Both the position numbers and the translations under genes were made by a program. The notes beneath the pieces were generated by a model. The model was given only the letters and a program-made list of their open reading frames with translations. It ran no database searches and was not told the origin of the DNA. Below are positions 42,860 to 51,396 of a DNA stretch of 64,000 nt, piece after piece (position 1 is the first letter of the stretch; each line of letters opens with the position of its first letter). The stretch covers positions 824,113 to 888,112 of the forward strand of contig NZ_CP060791.1 in NCBI RefSeq assembly GCF_018343815.1, written 5' to 3'. Origin of the DNA: Chlamydia crocodili. GTDB taxonomy: Bacteria; Chlamydiota; Chlamydiia; Chlamydiales; Chlamydiaceae.

Positions 42860-45475
42860 TTAAAATAAGAACTGACTACCGATATCTCCTAAATAGTATT
42901 GTGAAGATTTGCGTATCTCTGCACAGCATTTTGAAAATAGCGTAATGTTATCTAAGATTGCACAATGCATCGACAATTGCGCTGCTAGTGCTTGCCTTGA
43001 GAGATTTGTTCCTGAAGTTTTCCATGTAGCAAAAGGTGCGTAGGTGGAGGTAATTGTAGAACATGGATTTTGTCGGAATAGATCTGCAATGAAGGCTACA
43101 GATGTCGAATAGAAAATAGGCCAACGCGAGTTATGTCCTTCCAAACGTATACCGATAGGTAGAGAGACATTTCCTAATTTACTACTGGTAATTTCATGTT
43201 TTTTCTCTCCTTCTTCTTTAAATTTCCTTTGATAGGCATAGACACCTTGAAGATTCATAAAGGGAAGGATGTGATGGAAGATATTATGCTCTTCGTGGAA
43301 ATCAAAGGATAGAGAAGATCCTAGTTCAGCACCTACACAATGGGTATTCCAATACCCATGAGTAATTTCTGAAGATTTTCGTGTTATCGTGAGTTTATTT
43401 TTACTATGGCTGTACGTTGCTTGAAGATTTAAAATTAATGGGAGATCTGAAGAAATCTTGGATAAGAATTCAGGACGAGCAAACAGGTTCCCTAAAGACC
43501 AATTTAGGATAGGTTTTATAGGTGTGCTATGCTGCAAATATGCAGATCCTGCGAGAATATTTTCACGATTTTTTGCTAAAGAGGCATCTTTAGAAACCCC
43601 GAACATTTGGAAAAAGCCTATGCTAAAAATATCCTTAGAGGGAGTTTGTTGTGATAGCCCTAAAGCATAGCCTCCGCTGGTATGACGGAAGCCGTGGTTA
43701 TCTTTATGATGATCTTTATGGAAATAATTAGAGATTTCTGAAACCCATAAGCCATTGCGATATAAGCTGCCATCAGAAACGGTGTCCATAAGGTTATGGA
43801 TACCGCGGATATCTACGAAAGCATTCCACAGACTATTGGGGACTAAGGAATTTCCCTGGGAATCAATCAGACGTGGTCGATAATGTTTAGGTGTCCAGAC
43901 AAGATGAGCAATTTTTTCTGCATTCGTTCTTGAACGTGTATTTATTGGTTTCGGTGCTTGTTCTAACCATTCGAGTTTCCAAGATCCTTGATACCCATAG
44001 GGATCCATTGAAACATTAATACGATTAACTTCTGTATGTGCAAGATCTAATTCACGAGTTTCAATTTTAATTAGGGGAATTTTTACAGATTTTGCTAACT
44101 CTATATTTTCATAGAAATCTTCATCTTGAATATCGATATTCATAGATCCCGATAGAGATATTTTCTTATCTCCTGATAGAATTAAAATCTGCCCCGGTTG
44201 TCGATATGATAAGGAATGAAACTTTATTTTCGGATCTTTTGGTTTCGGATTTAAAATAGAAAGTTTCACAGGAATAGTAATATTTAAAAGTTCAGCGTTT
44301 CCGTGTACTCTAAGCATGGTACTTTGGTCTAGAATAAATGTTGTGTCAGGACGTTGAATAAAGTTCAAAACTCCAAGAATGGCACCTGAACTTAAGTCTA
44401 GAGTGCCTCCTGCTAGTATTACATCCTGTAAAATTCTAGACATATTTATGGAAGCCAGTGAAGAACAAGTATGAGTACATGCCCCTGAAGAGAAAAACAC
44501 TGTGCCCTTATAGATGGCCCCGCCTGTTATTTGATTGATTAGGAGGGGAACATCAGAAGAAGACGTGGCAGTAATAGCATCATAGAATTTAATGATTTTC
44601 CCTTCAGCAGCACCTATATAGCTAATAAATGCATCATTTTCTAAATGAATAGCATTTCTTTCAATATGGCCGCCATGACCGCCTCTTATTGTCCTATTTC
44701 CCTCGAAGATAATATCTCCTTCCTCAGCAAATAAAGAAAGCTCTCCATTAGGAGCAATGGCAATAGCGCCCCCGGCGGGTCTTGAGTTGACATCTCCTGA
44801 AGCTGTATTATTAAGAAATAGAGTGGGGCCCATAGCGGTTAGACGCATTTGTTTAGCATAAATAGCTCCACCACCCTGAACGGATGTATTATTAGAAAAT
44901 GTTATCCCGCGATTTCTATGAAATGATAAGGAACATGTGTTTCGTGATCCTGGAGTAGGTATACAATGGATAGCACCCCCTTTATCTGATGAGTAACACT
45001 CTGAGAAGATGATCTGATCATTGGATCTAAACATTAAAGATCCTTTAGATCTGATTGCGCTTTTCCCTGTTCTTAAGTTGTTAGATTCTAAAAACGCAAG
45101 CTTGGAGAAGCATGATAAGGTAAGGAAGGTTCCCGCAGAATTGCAAATCATTTTCCCTTCGGCTGTAGTGGTAATTTTATCGAAGGTTAAATTTCGGTTA
45201 TTGCCATTAAAGATTAGGTCTCCTTTGGTATTTTTAAAACAGCTACTATTTTCAGGTTTAGTAACGGCGACATTTTGTATTAAAATATTGTCGGATAAGA
45301 TGTAGGTTGTTCCTTCGTCATTGTCAGAAGCTTTAATAGAAAAAGCCGCATTGTTTATGCCGTTAAAATTATCAGCAGAGGTGAGTGTTTTTAACACAGC
45401 AGAGTATGCTGGTGAAAAACACAAACAGGACATAGCACAGCAGCAAAAAATCCATGGGTTAGGTCTTTGCGTCAT
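42860..45475 (-). CDS. pmp: Polymorphic membrane protein, G-type
   Basis: Autotransporter, 871 aa from ATG 45475, which begins a good signal sequence (MTQRPNPWIFCCCAMSCLC); the in-frame GTG at 45547 adds 24 hydrophilic residues and is unlikely. The passenger is shorter than in the neighbours, with four GGA motifs (GGAIHCI, GGAIYAK, GGAIAIA, GGAIYKG). The middle domain shows YGYQGSWKLEW and NSLVPNSLWNAF, and the barrel ends in GSQFLF. G-type by those motifs. It lies upstream of pmpG and is separated by a terminator, so it is probably monocistronic. Confidence 0.92.
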   Translation of the reverse strand: MTQRPNPWIFCCCAMSCLCFSPAYSAVLKTLTSADNFNGINNAAFSIKASDNDEGTTYILSDNILIQNVAVTKPENSSCFKNTKGDLIFNGNNRNLTFDKITTTAEGKMICNSAGTFLTLSCFSKLAFLESNNLRTGKSAIRSKGSLMFRSNDQIIFSECYSSDKGGAIHCIPTPGSRNTCSLSFHRNRGITFSNNTSVQGGGAIYAKQMRLTAMGPTLFLNNTASGDVNSRPAGGAIAIAPNGELSLFAEEGDIIFEGNRTIRGGHGGHIERNAIHLENDAFISYIGAAEGKIIKFYDAITATSSSDVPLLINQITGGAIYKGTVFFSSGACTHTCSSLASINMSRILQDVILAGGTLDLSSGAILGVLNFIQRPDTTFILDQSTMLRVHGNAELLNITIPVKLSILNPKPKDPKIKFHSLSYRQPGQILILSGDKKISLSGSMNIDIQDEDFYENIELAKSVKIPLIKIETRELDLAHTEVNRINVSMDPYGYQGSWKLEWLEQAPKPINTRSRTNAEKIAHLVWTPKHYRPRLIDSQGNSLVPNSLWNAFVDIRGIHNLMDTVSDGSLYRNGLWVSEISNYFHKDHHKDNHGFRHTSGGYALGLSQQTPSKDIFSIGFFQMFGVSKDASLAKNRENILAGSAYLQHSTPIKPILNWSLGNLFARPEFLSKISSDLPLILNLQATYSHSKNKLTITRKSSEITHGYWNTHCVGAELGSSLSFDFHEEHNIFHHILPFMNLQGVYAYQRKFKEEGEKKHEITSSKLGNVSLPIGIRLEGHNSRWPIFYSTSVAFIADLFRQNPCSTITSTYAPFATWKTSGTNLSRQALAAQLSMHCAILDNITLFSKCCAEIRKSSQYYLGDIGSQFLF

Positions 45476-45646
45476 ATGGTATAAAAGTATATTTTTAGAA
45501 TGTTTTTTTTGCTTAGGGGAGGGAAATGAGAAAAAGCCTTTCCTCACATAGAAAAATTTCTGAAATTAATCAAGATTAATAGGGGATGTTTTTCTAAAGA
45601 TATTTATATCTAAAGGATTAGAGCAGATAGATTTTTCATGAATATA

Positions 45647-45675
45647 TTTCCCCTGCTCCTATAGAGCAGAGGAAA
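45647..45675 (-). terminator. Hairpin after the 45680 pmp gene
   Basis: TTTCC-C-CTGCTC (45647-45658) pairs with GAGCAG-A-GGAAA (45664-45675) with one mismatch. It begins a few bases after the stop of the 45680 gene. Confidence 0.55.
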
Positions 45676-45679
45676 TCCT

Positions 45680-48589
45680 TTAGAAATGGATAGAGCTACC
45701 TGCATTAGCGTGATAGCTTCTTGCAGATTTACGTAGCTCGATACTTCCTTGAGCAAATAGCTGGATATATGAGGTTAGGGCATAATCTCCAGCACCTTGG
45801 AATCTTGCTGCATGTCTTTGTAGATTTGTGGCGGTTGTTATCCATGGTGTAGCAACAACATTCGTTACAATTGGTGTTGTTGTATTTTTAGGATTATGAC
45901 GGTAAGCATCACCTACATAAGCTGCAGAGAGTTCGTAATGGAGATCTTTAGATACAGAATCTCCATAAACTTTCAGCCCTAAAGGTATAGAGATATTTGT
46001 CAAATAGGTATGATCAAAAGCTCTACGTCTTAAGCCTTTTTCATGGAATCCTTTTTGATATACGTAGACACTTTGTACTTTTACAAACGGCGATGCCATT
46101 TGGATAATGCCATCTTTACTCTGTATAGGAATAGCTATAGATGTACCAATATCTCCAGAGTAACAATGGTTTTCCCAAGAGCTGTTTGTTTGTGTAGCAT
46201 CGAGGTATTTTATTTTCATGGAGTTGTCTCCGTAAAAATAACCAAATTGTGCTTGGAAGGTTACTGGAAAATCATCAGTTATCTGTTTTAAAATTTTTGG
46301 TCTGAATACGGACGTTCCTGCAAGGAATTTTAAAATAGGTAATAGCTCTGTGTCATATTGTGTATACAAAGATCCTGAAAGAATTTTCTCATGAATCCTT
46401 GCACCTGCGTAATCTTTAGCTCTTCCAAATAGCTGGCAAAAACCAAAGCTGAATTTAAAACCATGAAGGGATTGAGAGCTTGTTCCTACAGCATAGCCAG
46501 AGCTGAAATTTCTGAACTTGCGATTCTTATCTGTTTTCTTACCTTTTAAGAAGTTAGATAATCCTGCACCCCAGATGTCCTTGCCCTGTGCGGAATTTGC
46601 TTCTCCTTCAATTAAACGTTGGATAGCAGCAACATCAGAAACCATTCCCCACAAGCTATTAGGAACTAAAGAGGTGTAGCTTTGTGTATCTCCAGGAGTG
46701 GGGAGGTAACCTTGGGGTTGCCAACCTAAGGTGGCTACTTTTTCAGTTGGTTGACCTGAGCCTCCAGATGGAACATCTGCCCAGGTCAATTGCCACACAC
46801 CCTGATAACCTAGGTGTGAGGAGATATCTTGATTAGGTGTGTTAGGGCTGTCGGTAATAGTGACACTTCCCTGTGCTGATATTTTTATGAATTCTTTATT
46901 AAGCTGTTTAGCAAGATCTGGATTTTCATAAAATTTAGGATCAGAAACAGCAAGTGTGATAGCTCCTGTAACTTTGACAGTTCCGGTACTTCCTGTAGTA
47001 CTAACTCTTGCAAAATCTGGTGAATTTACATTTGTAACTCCTATCCATAGGTTTTTCAAATCTATTGAATCGGATACCTGTAATTGCGTGTTTTGTTCTA
47101 ATACAACTGTTGAAGTAGTATCTTTTTGAGAGAAAGATTTTGCAGAAAATAGAGCTCCATCTTCTAGGACAAGTGTTCCAGCAGCTAGTTCTACAGGTTG
47201 TTTTAAGCTAGAGGCATTAGTTAATGCTTTAGTCTTCGATGTATTTTGCTTTTTACCTGAGAAAACTATAGTGCCTTCATAAAGTCTAGGTACTGGTTGA
47301 ACAGCTGCTGCGGATCTCACAGTTGGTGTTGAAGAACCTCCGCGAGAGGGAGCAGGCTGTGTAACCGGACCGTTGATTATTAATTTATCAGAAACATCTG
47401 TACCGTTTGATGTAATTGGGTCATAGAAGATTATAGAGCGACCTTTTAAAGCACATAAATCTCCAAATTTAGCAGTAGATCCAAGATCTATAGCATTGGG
47501 CGTATTGTCTTTTGCTGTATTTCCCTCAAAGATAATATCGCCCCCCTCTGCTGATAAGTAAATTGTACCTCCATCAGCAATAGCAATGGCGCCACCCTTC
47601 TCTTTAGCGGTATTATTAGTAAATAATGTCTGACCAGTAGCGGTAATGATTAAATCATGAGCATAGATCGCCCCACCACATTTATCAGACGAATTGCCTG
47701 AAAATGTTAGACTATCATTACCACCGAAGGTGAATGTATTTTGAGCTGCTTGTTGTGCTCCAGAACCTGGAACATCGGGGGCTGGAGCAGGACCACTAGG
47801 GCTACCAGGACTCCCACTACCTCCGGGAGGTTGTGTTGGTGCAGTGGAAGACGAGAGAATAGGAGTATTTGGTAGTGCAATTGTTGTTGGGGGCGTAGTT
47901 ACAGTTGTTATGGGAGATGGTTGTGGCTGTGGCTGAGGTTGCGGAGGAGGAGAGACTGGTGGAGAAACGGTTGCTGCTTTATAACAAATTGCTCCACCAT
48001 TTTCTTCGGAATGATTATTTGAAAACGTAACGTTTCCGTTGTTAATTACTTTAAGTGAGGATCCTTCACAATAAATAGCTCCCTTACCTGTAGAAACAGA
48101 AGATCCTGGAGAATTGGAGAAAGTAAGATTAGTAAGATTGGTTAACTGTAGTGTTGTTCCAGATGCTGTGTTGCTAATGGCAGCACCCTTTGCTGTTAGG
48201 GAGATATTTTCAAATGTGAGTGAGTGAGTGGCTCCTGAAAAAGTTAAATCTCCAGCAGTATTACTGAAGCAGCTTCCTTCATTAGTTTTACTCCCAGATG
48301 CTGGTTGTGGAGGAGGCGTAGGAGTAAGTGTTGTAATATTCGTGAAAGAAATATCAGTAGTTAGGCTATAAGTTGTCCCTGCCGCATTACTTGTTGCTTT
48401 CGATGTGAATTCTTTTGGTGGATTCACAGACCCATCGAAACCTTCAGTTAGCTCAGTGATGGTTTTACTAGCTCCTGCTGCGGGAACATTTTGCGGAACT
48501 GCTGGGGATACTGAGGCATTCTCAGCAAATGCTATGTGGGTGGATAGCAAGGATGACGAGAGTAAAAACCCATAAACAGAGAGTTTCAT
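45680..48589 (-). CDS. pmp: Polymorphic membrane protein, G-type with proline-rich insert
   Basis: Autotransporter, 969 aa. Signal peptide MKLSVYGFLLSSSLLSTHIAFA. Early passenger has FDGSVNPPKEF and SCFSNTAGDLTFSG, the G-type pattern. GGA motifs: GGAICYK, GGAIYAH, GGAIAIA. Between GGAICYK and the TFTFGGNDSLTF stretch lies an insert of about 70 residues (208-280) of Pro, Gln, Ser, Gly and Thr, with QPQPQPQP and GSGSPGSPSGPAPAP. Middle domain LGYQGVWQLTW, YTSLVPNSLWG, and a barrel ending in GSSIHF. A disordered insert of this kind is unusual for a Pmp and may be surface-exposed. The surrounding frame is intact. Confidence 0.92.
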   Translation of the reverse strand: MKLSVYGFLLSSSLLSTHIAFAENASVSPAVPQNVPAAGASKTITELTEGFDGSVNPPKEFTSKATSNAAGTTYSLTTDISFTNITTLTPTPPPQPASGSKTNEGSCFSNTAGDLTFSGATHSLTFENISLTAKGAAISNTASGTTLQLTNLTNLTFSNSPGSSVSTGKGAIYCEGSSLKVINNGNVTFSNNHSEENGGAICYKAATVSPPVSPPPQPQPQPQPSPITTVTTPPTTIALPNTPILSSSTAPTQPPGGSGSPGSPSGPAPAPDVPGSGAQQAAQNTFTFGGNDSLTFSGNSSDKCGGAIYAHDLIITATGQTLFTNNTAKEKGGAIAIADGGTIYLSAEGGDIIFEGNTAKDNTPNAIDLGSTAKFGDLCALKGRSIIFYDPITSNGTDVSDKLIINGPVTQPAPSRGGSSTPTVRSAAAVQPVPRLYEGTIVFSGKKQNTSKTKALTNASSLKQPVELAAGTLVLEDGALFSAKSFSQKDTTSTVVLEQNTQLQVSDSIDLKNLWIGVTNVNSPDFARVSTTGSTGTVKVTGAITLAVSDPKFYENPDLAKQLNKEFIKISAQGSVTITDSPNTPNQDISSHLGYQGVWQLTWADVPSGGSGQPTEKVATLGWQPQGYLPTPGDTQSYTSLVPNSLWGMVSDVAAIQRLIEGEANSAQGKDIWGAGLSNFLKGKKTDKNRKFRNFSSGYAVGTSSQSLHGFKFSFGFCQLFGRAKDYAGARIHEKILSGSLYTQYDTELLPILKFLAGTSVFRPKILKQITDDFPVTFQAQFGYFYGDNSMKIKYLDATQTNSSWENHCYSGDIGTSIAIPIQSKDGIIQMASPFVKVQSVYVYQKGFHEKGLRRRAFDHTYLTNISIPLGLKVYGDSVSKDLHYELSAAYVGDAYRHNPKNTTTPIVTNVVATPWITTATNLQRHAARFQGAGDYALTSYIQLFAQGSIELRKSARSYHANAGSSIHF
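47750..47968 (-). repeat. Low-complexity Pro/Gln/Gly/Ser insert in a G-type Pmp
   Basis: Codes for residues 208-280 of the 45680 product. It contains a dipeptide run of Gln-Pro and Gly-Ser-Pro-rich stretches, compositionally unlike the passenger on each side. Confidence 0.85.
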
Positions 48590-48685
48590 GAAGGTATCTT
48601 GGGTTATGAGGGACTATCTCGCGAAATAGATAAAAAAATAAAAAATTTCAAGCTTATCAAAGAGAGTTTGTGGGGAGAAGGGGGG

Positions 48686-48712
48686 ACTTCCTGCTCTTAA
48701 AGAGCAGGAAGT
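48686..48712 (-). terminator. Hairpin after the 48722 pmp gene
   Basis: ACTTCCTGCTCT (48686-48697) pairs exactly with AGAGCAGGAAGT (48701-48712), with a TAA loop. It follows the stop at 48722 by ten bases. Confidence 0.7.
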
Positions 48713-48721
48713 AAGGGAGAT

Positions 48722-51244
48722 CTAGAAATGTATTTTAGCGCCAAAATCATAGTTATAACTATGAGATGAGGAGCGTAGTTCACAGTTACCTTCTGCGAAA
48801 ATTTCGATGTTTGGTCTAACAGCGAATCTTCCAGAACCTTGAACGACCACAGCTTTGGTATCTAAGTTGGTGGCTTGTGTAGCCCAAGGAGCCAAGCCTC
48901 CAATTAGAAATAGTGTCATACTTTCAGGATCGATGCGAAATACATCATGGACATACATAGCGGATAGATCATAGGCGAGGAGTTCTCTAGGACATACTCC
49001 ATGGATCTTAATCCCTAGGGGAAGAGCTAGGTTAGCTAGATATGTACTCGAGAATAAGCAGCGACGTAGTCCTTCTTCTGTGAATTTCCTTTGTTCAGAA
49101 TATACTCCTTGGAGTTTAACAAATGGAGATATGTGTTTAAGTATAGAAGGGCATTTGCTCAGAGTATAGATGAATGTCGATCCTAGTTCTGTAGCTAAGG
49201 AATAGTTAGACCACATGCCTGTTGTTTTCGTTGTGTCTGTGTGATTTATTATAAGGTGGTTATTGCTATGGCTATAGCTTAGCTGAGCGTTTACAATAAC
49301 AGGGATAGACGGAGATGCTTGAAGTTCAGGAGGGCAATCTGTAGATCCCCCACAAAGGAAGCGCAACATAGGTAGCGAGCCTACGTGATGTGCATAAAAA
49401 GATCCTGAAAGTGTTTGATGATCTACTTGACCATTAGCGTCATCTCTATCCTTACCAAATAGCTGGGAAAATGCTGCAGAAAATACATTGTCTGATAGTG
49501 TATGTTTATTCATACCAATGACATAGCCAGCATTGTTATGTTGGAAGACATAATTTTTTGCAGAGCTATTAGAATGTAGGAAGTTTTTAATTCCTGCAGC
49601 CCAGAATCCTTCAGAGGATAGAGAATTTGTTGCTAAGGACTCTACTGTTCTTTCTAAATTACGAATGTCTGAGAAATTTCCCCATAGAGTGTTAACCACT
49701 AAAGGAGTGGTGATTTCTTGAGCTCCTCCAAAAGGGATATAGCCTGTAGGTCTCCAATGTATCGTTGCTATTTTTGTCCCTAAAGTTGTAACGCCTGCAT
49801 TTGTAGAACCTGGAATCGTTTTCCAATCTATAGTCCAATCGCCTTGATATCCACGATGCGAAGCGATATTTTTCCTAACTGCTTGGGGGATGTCTACTAA
49901 AGCAATTTTTGATATATCTTTATCAGAGAGTTGTAGGACTTCTTGATTTACGTCATAGGCAAGAGCATGATTGTCATAGAAGGTTTCATGATCTGCAAAA
50001 ATACCTAAAGGTCCTTTAACAGTGACAGTATGAGCACTTCCTGTTGTGGAGATAGTTGCTGTTGTAGGATTTTTGAACTCATCAAGACGTAGCCAAAGTT
50101 CTTTAATATCTATATTTTCTTTAGTTTCTATACTTGACGTTTGATCTAAGATAACTTTAGATCCTGCAGTTTGTGTTAGAGATTTAGCTTCTAAATGCGC
50201 ACCTTTTTCTAAAACCAAAGATCCTGCGGATAGAGTCAGAGGTTGTGTGAATTTAGAAATGTGTTTTCTCCTTTTGTGAGGACTCTCTATATATCTTCCC
50301 GAAAAGATTATAGATCCTGTGTAGGTGGTTGCTCCTGAAGTTTTATTAATTTCTAAATTATCAGCAGCTGTTCCTTCAACAACCACAGGATCATAGAATA
50401 GAATAGACTGAGATTCTTTAGCTTCTAGTTTTAAAAATTTCCCGTTAGCTCCTACATGAATTGCGTTATTTACCTTATTTCCTGCGTCAGTAATGGTATT
50501 TCCTTTAAAGATAATACTTCCGTCATCTGCAGATAGGCTAATCTCTCCAGATCCAGCAATGGAAATTGCCCCGCCTTTTTGCGTGGCGTGATTATTTTCA
50601 AATAGGGTAGCTCCGCCAGCTTTAAGGACGAGTTTCTCCGCATGAATAGCTCCTCCTGTAGTTGCTGAGGAGTTGTTTTTGAATATCATAGATTCATTTT
50701 GCTGAAGAGTTAGCGTTGCCGCTGTTGATCCTGTTTTTGCACAATGGATAGCTCCGCCTGCTGCTATAGAGTGGTTTGTATCAAAAGTTAACTTCTTATT
50801 TTCTTTGATAGTTGTTGATGCCACACTATAAATAGCTGCATTTCCTGTGGTTGCTTTTGGAGCAGCAATAAAGGATAAGATGTTAAATCCTGACATTGTA
50901 AGTGTTTTTGCATCAGTATTATTACTGATAGCAGCTCCTTTAGCTGTGGAAATGATATCTTCAAATATTAAAGAATAGTTTGCTCCTGCGAAGGTAATGT
51001 TCCCTGTAGAATTTTTAAAGCAACTTGTATTTGCTGGTGTTGTTGATTTAACATGTTGAATGGTTATGTCACCGGTGAGTGTGAAGTTAGTTCCTCCAGA
51101 GGCTGTTGTTTCTTTCGGAGTAAATTGTCCAGCTCCTGTAGAACCATCAAAACTCGTCGAAGATGGTAAGTCGGTAGCGTCTGCAAACGCCATAGATGCG
51201 GTAAAAGAAGAAAAGATTAAAAACCCGTAGAGAGAGTTTTTCAT
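48722..51244 (-). CDS. pmp: Polymorphic membrane protein, G-type
   Basis: Autotransporter, 840 aa. Signal peptide MKNSLYGFLIFSSFTASMAFA. The region SCFKNSTGNITFAG is the G-type stretch. Three GGAI motifs are present (GGAIHCA, GGAIHAE, GGAISIA), fewer than in the E-type genes. Middle domain: HRGYQGDWTIDW (RGYQG instead of YGYQG) and TPLVVNTLWGNF, with a Val where Pro is usual. The barrel ends in GAKIHF. CAGGGAATATACT before the ATG supplies the ribosome-binding site. It shares a first-part layout with the 51397 gene, suggesting a duplicated pair. Confidence 0.92.
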   Translation of the reverse strand: MKNSLYGFLIFSSFTASMAFADATDLPSSTSFDGSTGAGQFTPKETTASGGTNFTLTGDITIQHVKSTTPANTSCFKNSTGNITFAGANYSLIFEDIISTAKGAAISNNTDAKTLTMSGFNILSFIAAPKATTGNAAIYSVASTTIKENKKLTFDTNHSIAAGGAIHCAKTGSTAATLTLQQNESMIFKNNSSATTGGAIHAEKLVLKAGGATLFENNHATQKGGAISIAGSGEISLSADDGSIIFKGNTITDAGNKVNNAIHVGANGKFLKLEAKESQSILFYDPVVVEGTAADNLEINKTSGATTYTGSIIFSGRYIESPHKRRKHISKFTQPLTLSAGSLVLEKGAHLEAKSLTQTAGSKVILDQTSSIETKENIDIKELWLRLDEFKNPTTATISTTGSAHTVTVKGPLGIFADHETFYDNHALAYDVNQEVLQLSDKDISKIALVDIPQAVRKNIASHRGYQGDWTIDWKTIPGSTNAGVTTLGTKIATIHWRPTGYIPFGGAQEITTPLVVNTLWGNFSDIRNLERTVESLATNSLSSEGFWAAGIKNFLHSNSSAKNYVFQHNNAGYVIGMNKHTLSDNVFSAAFSQLFGKDRDDANGQVDHQTLSGSFYAHHVGSLPMLRFLCGGSTDCPPELQASPSIPVIVNAQLSYSHSNNHLIINHTDTTKTTGMWSNYSLATELGSTFIYTLSKCPSILKHISPFVKLQGVYSEQRKFTEEGLRRCLFSSTYLANLALPLGIKIHGVCPRELLAYDLSAMYVHDVFRIDPESMTLFLIGGLAPWATQATNLDTKAVVVQGSGRFAVRPNIEIFAEGNCELRSSSHSYNYDFGAKIHF

Positions 51245-51370
51245 AGTATATTCCCTGTTGTTTTATAGGAAAAAATGTTTTCTGCTTTTAGGAGTGGGCA
51301 TAACCTTAGCAGTTATGCCTACTCAAAAAAGCAGATTAATTCGGTATCAAAGGTGTCATTAAGAGTGTAG

Positions 51371-51388
51371 ATCCCTGATATCAGGGAT
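51371..51388 (-). terminator. Palindrome after the 51397 pmp gene
   Basis: ATCCCTGATATCAGGGAT is an 18-bp perfect palindrome (nine base pairs with no loop; fewer pairs if a small loop opens), followed by GTGTA...ACAC flanks. It begins eight bases after the stop codon. Confidence 0.5.
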
Positions 51389-51396
51389 TTACACTG

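Noticed and set aside
47526..47540. C6 run in the 45680 gene
   Set aside because: Too short to be a phase switch compared with the 10- and 13-bp tracts, and the frame is intact.
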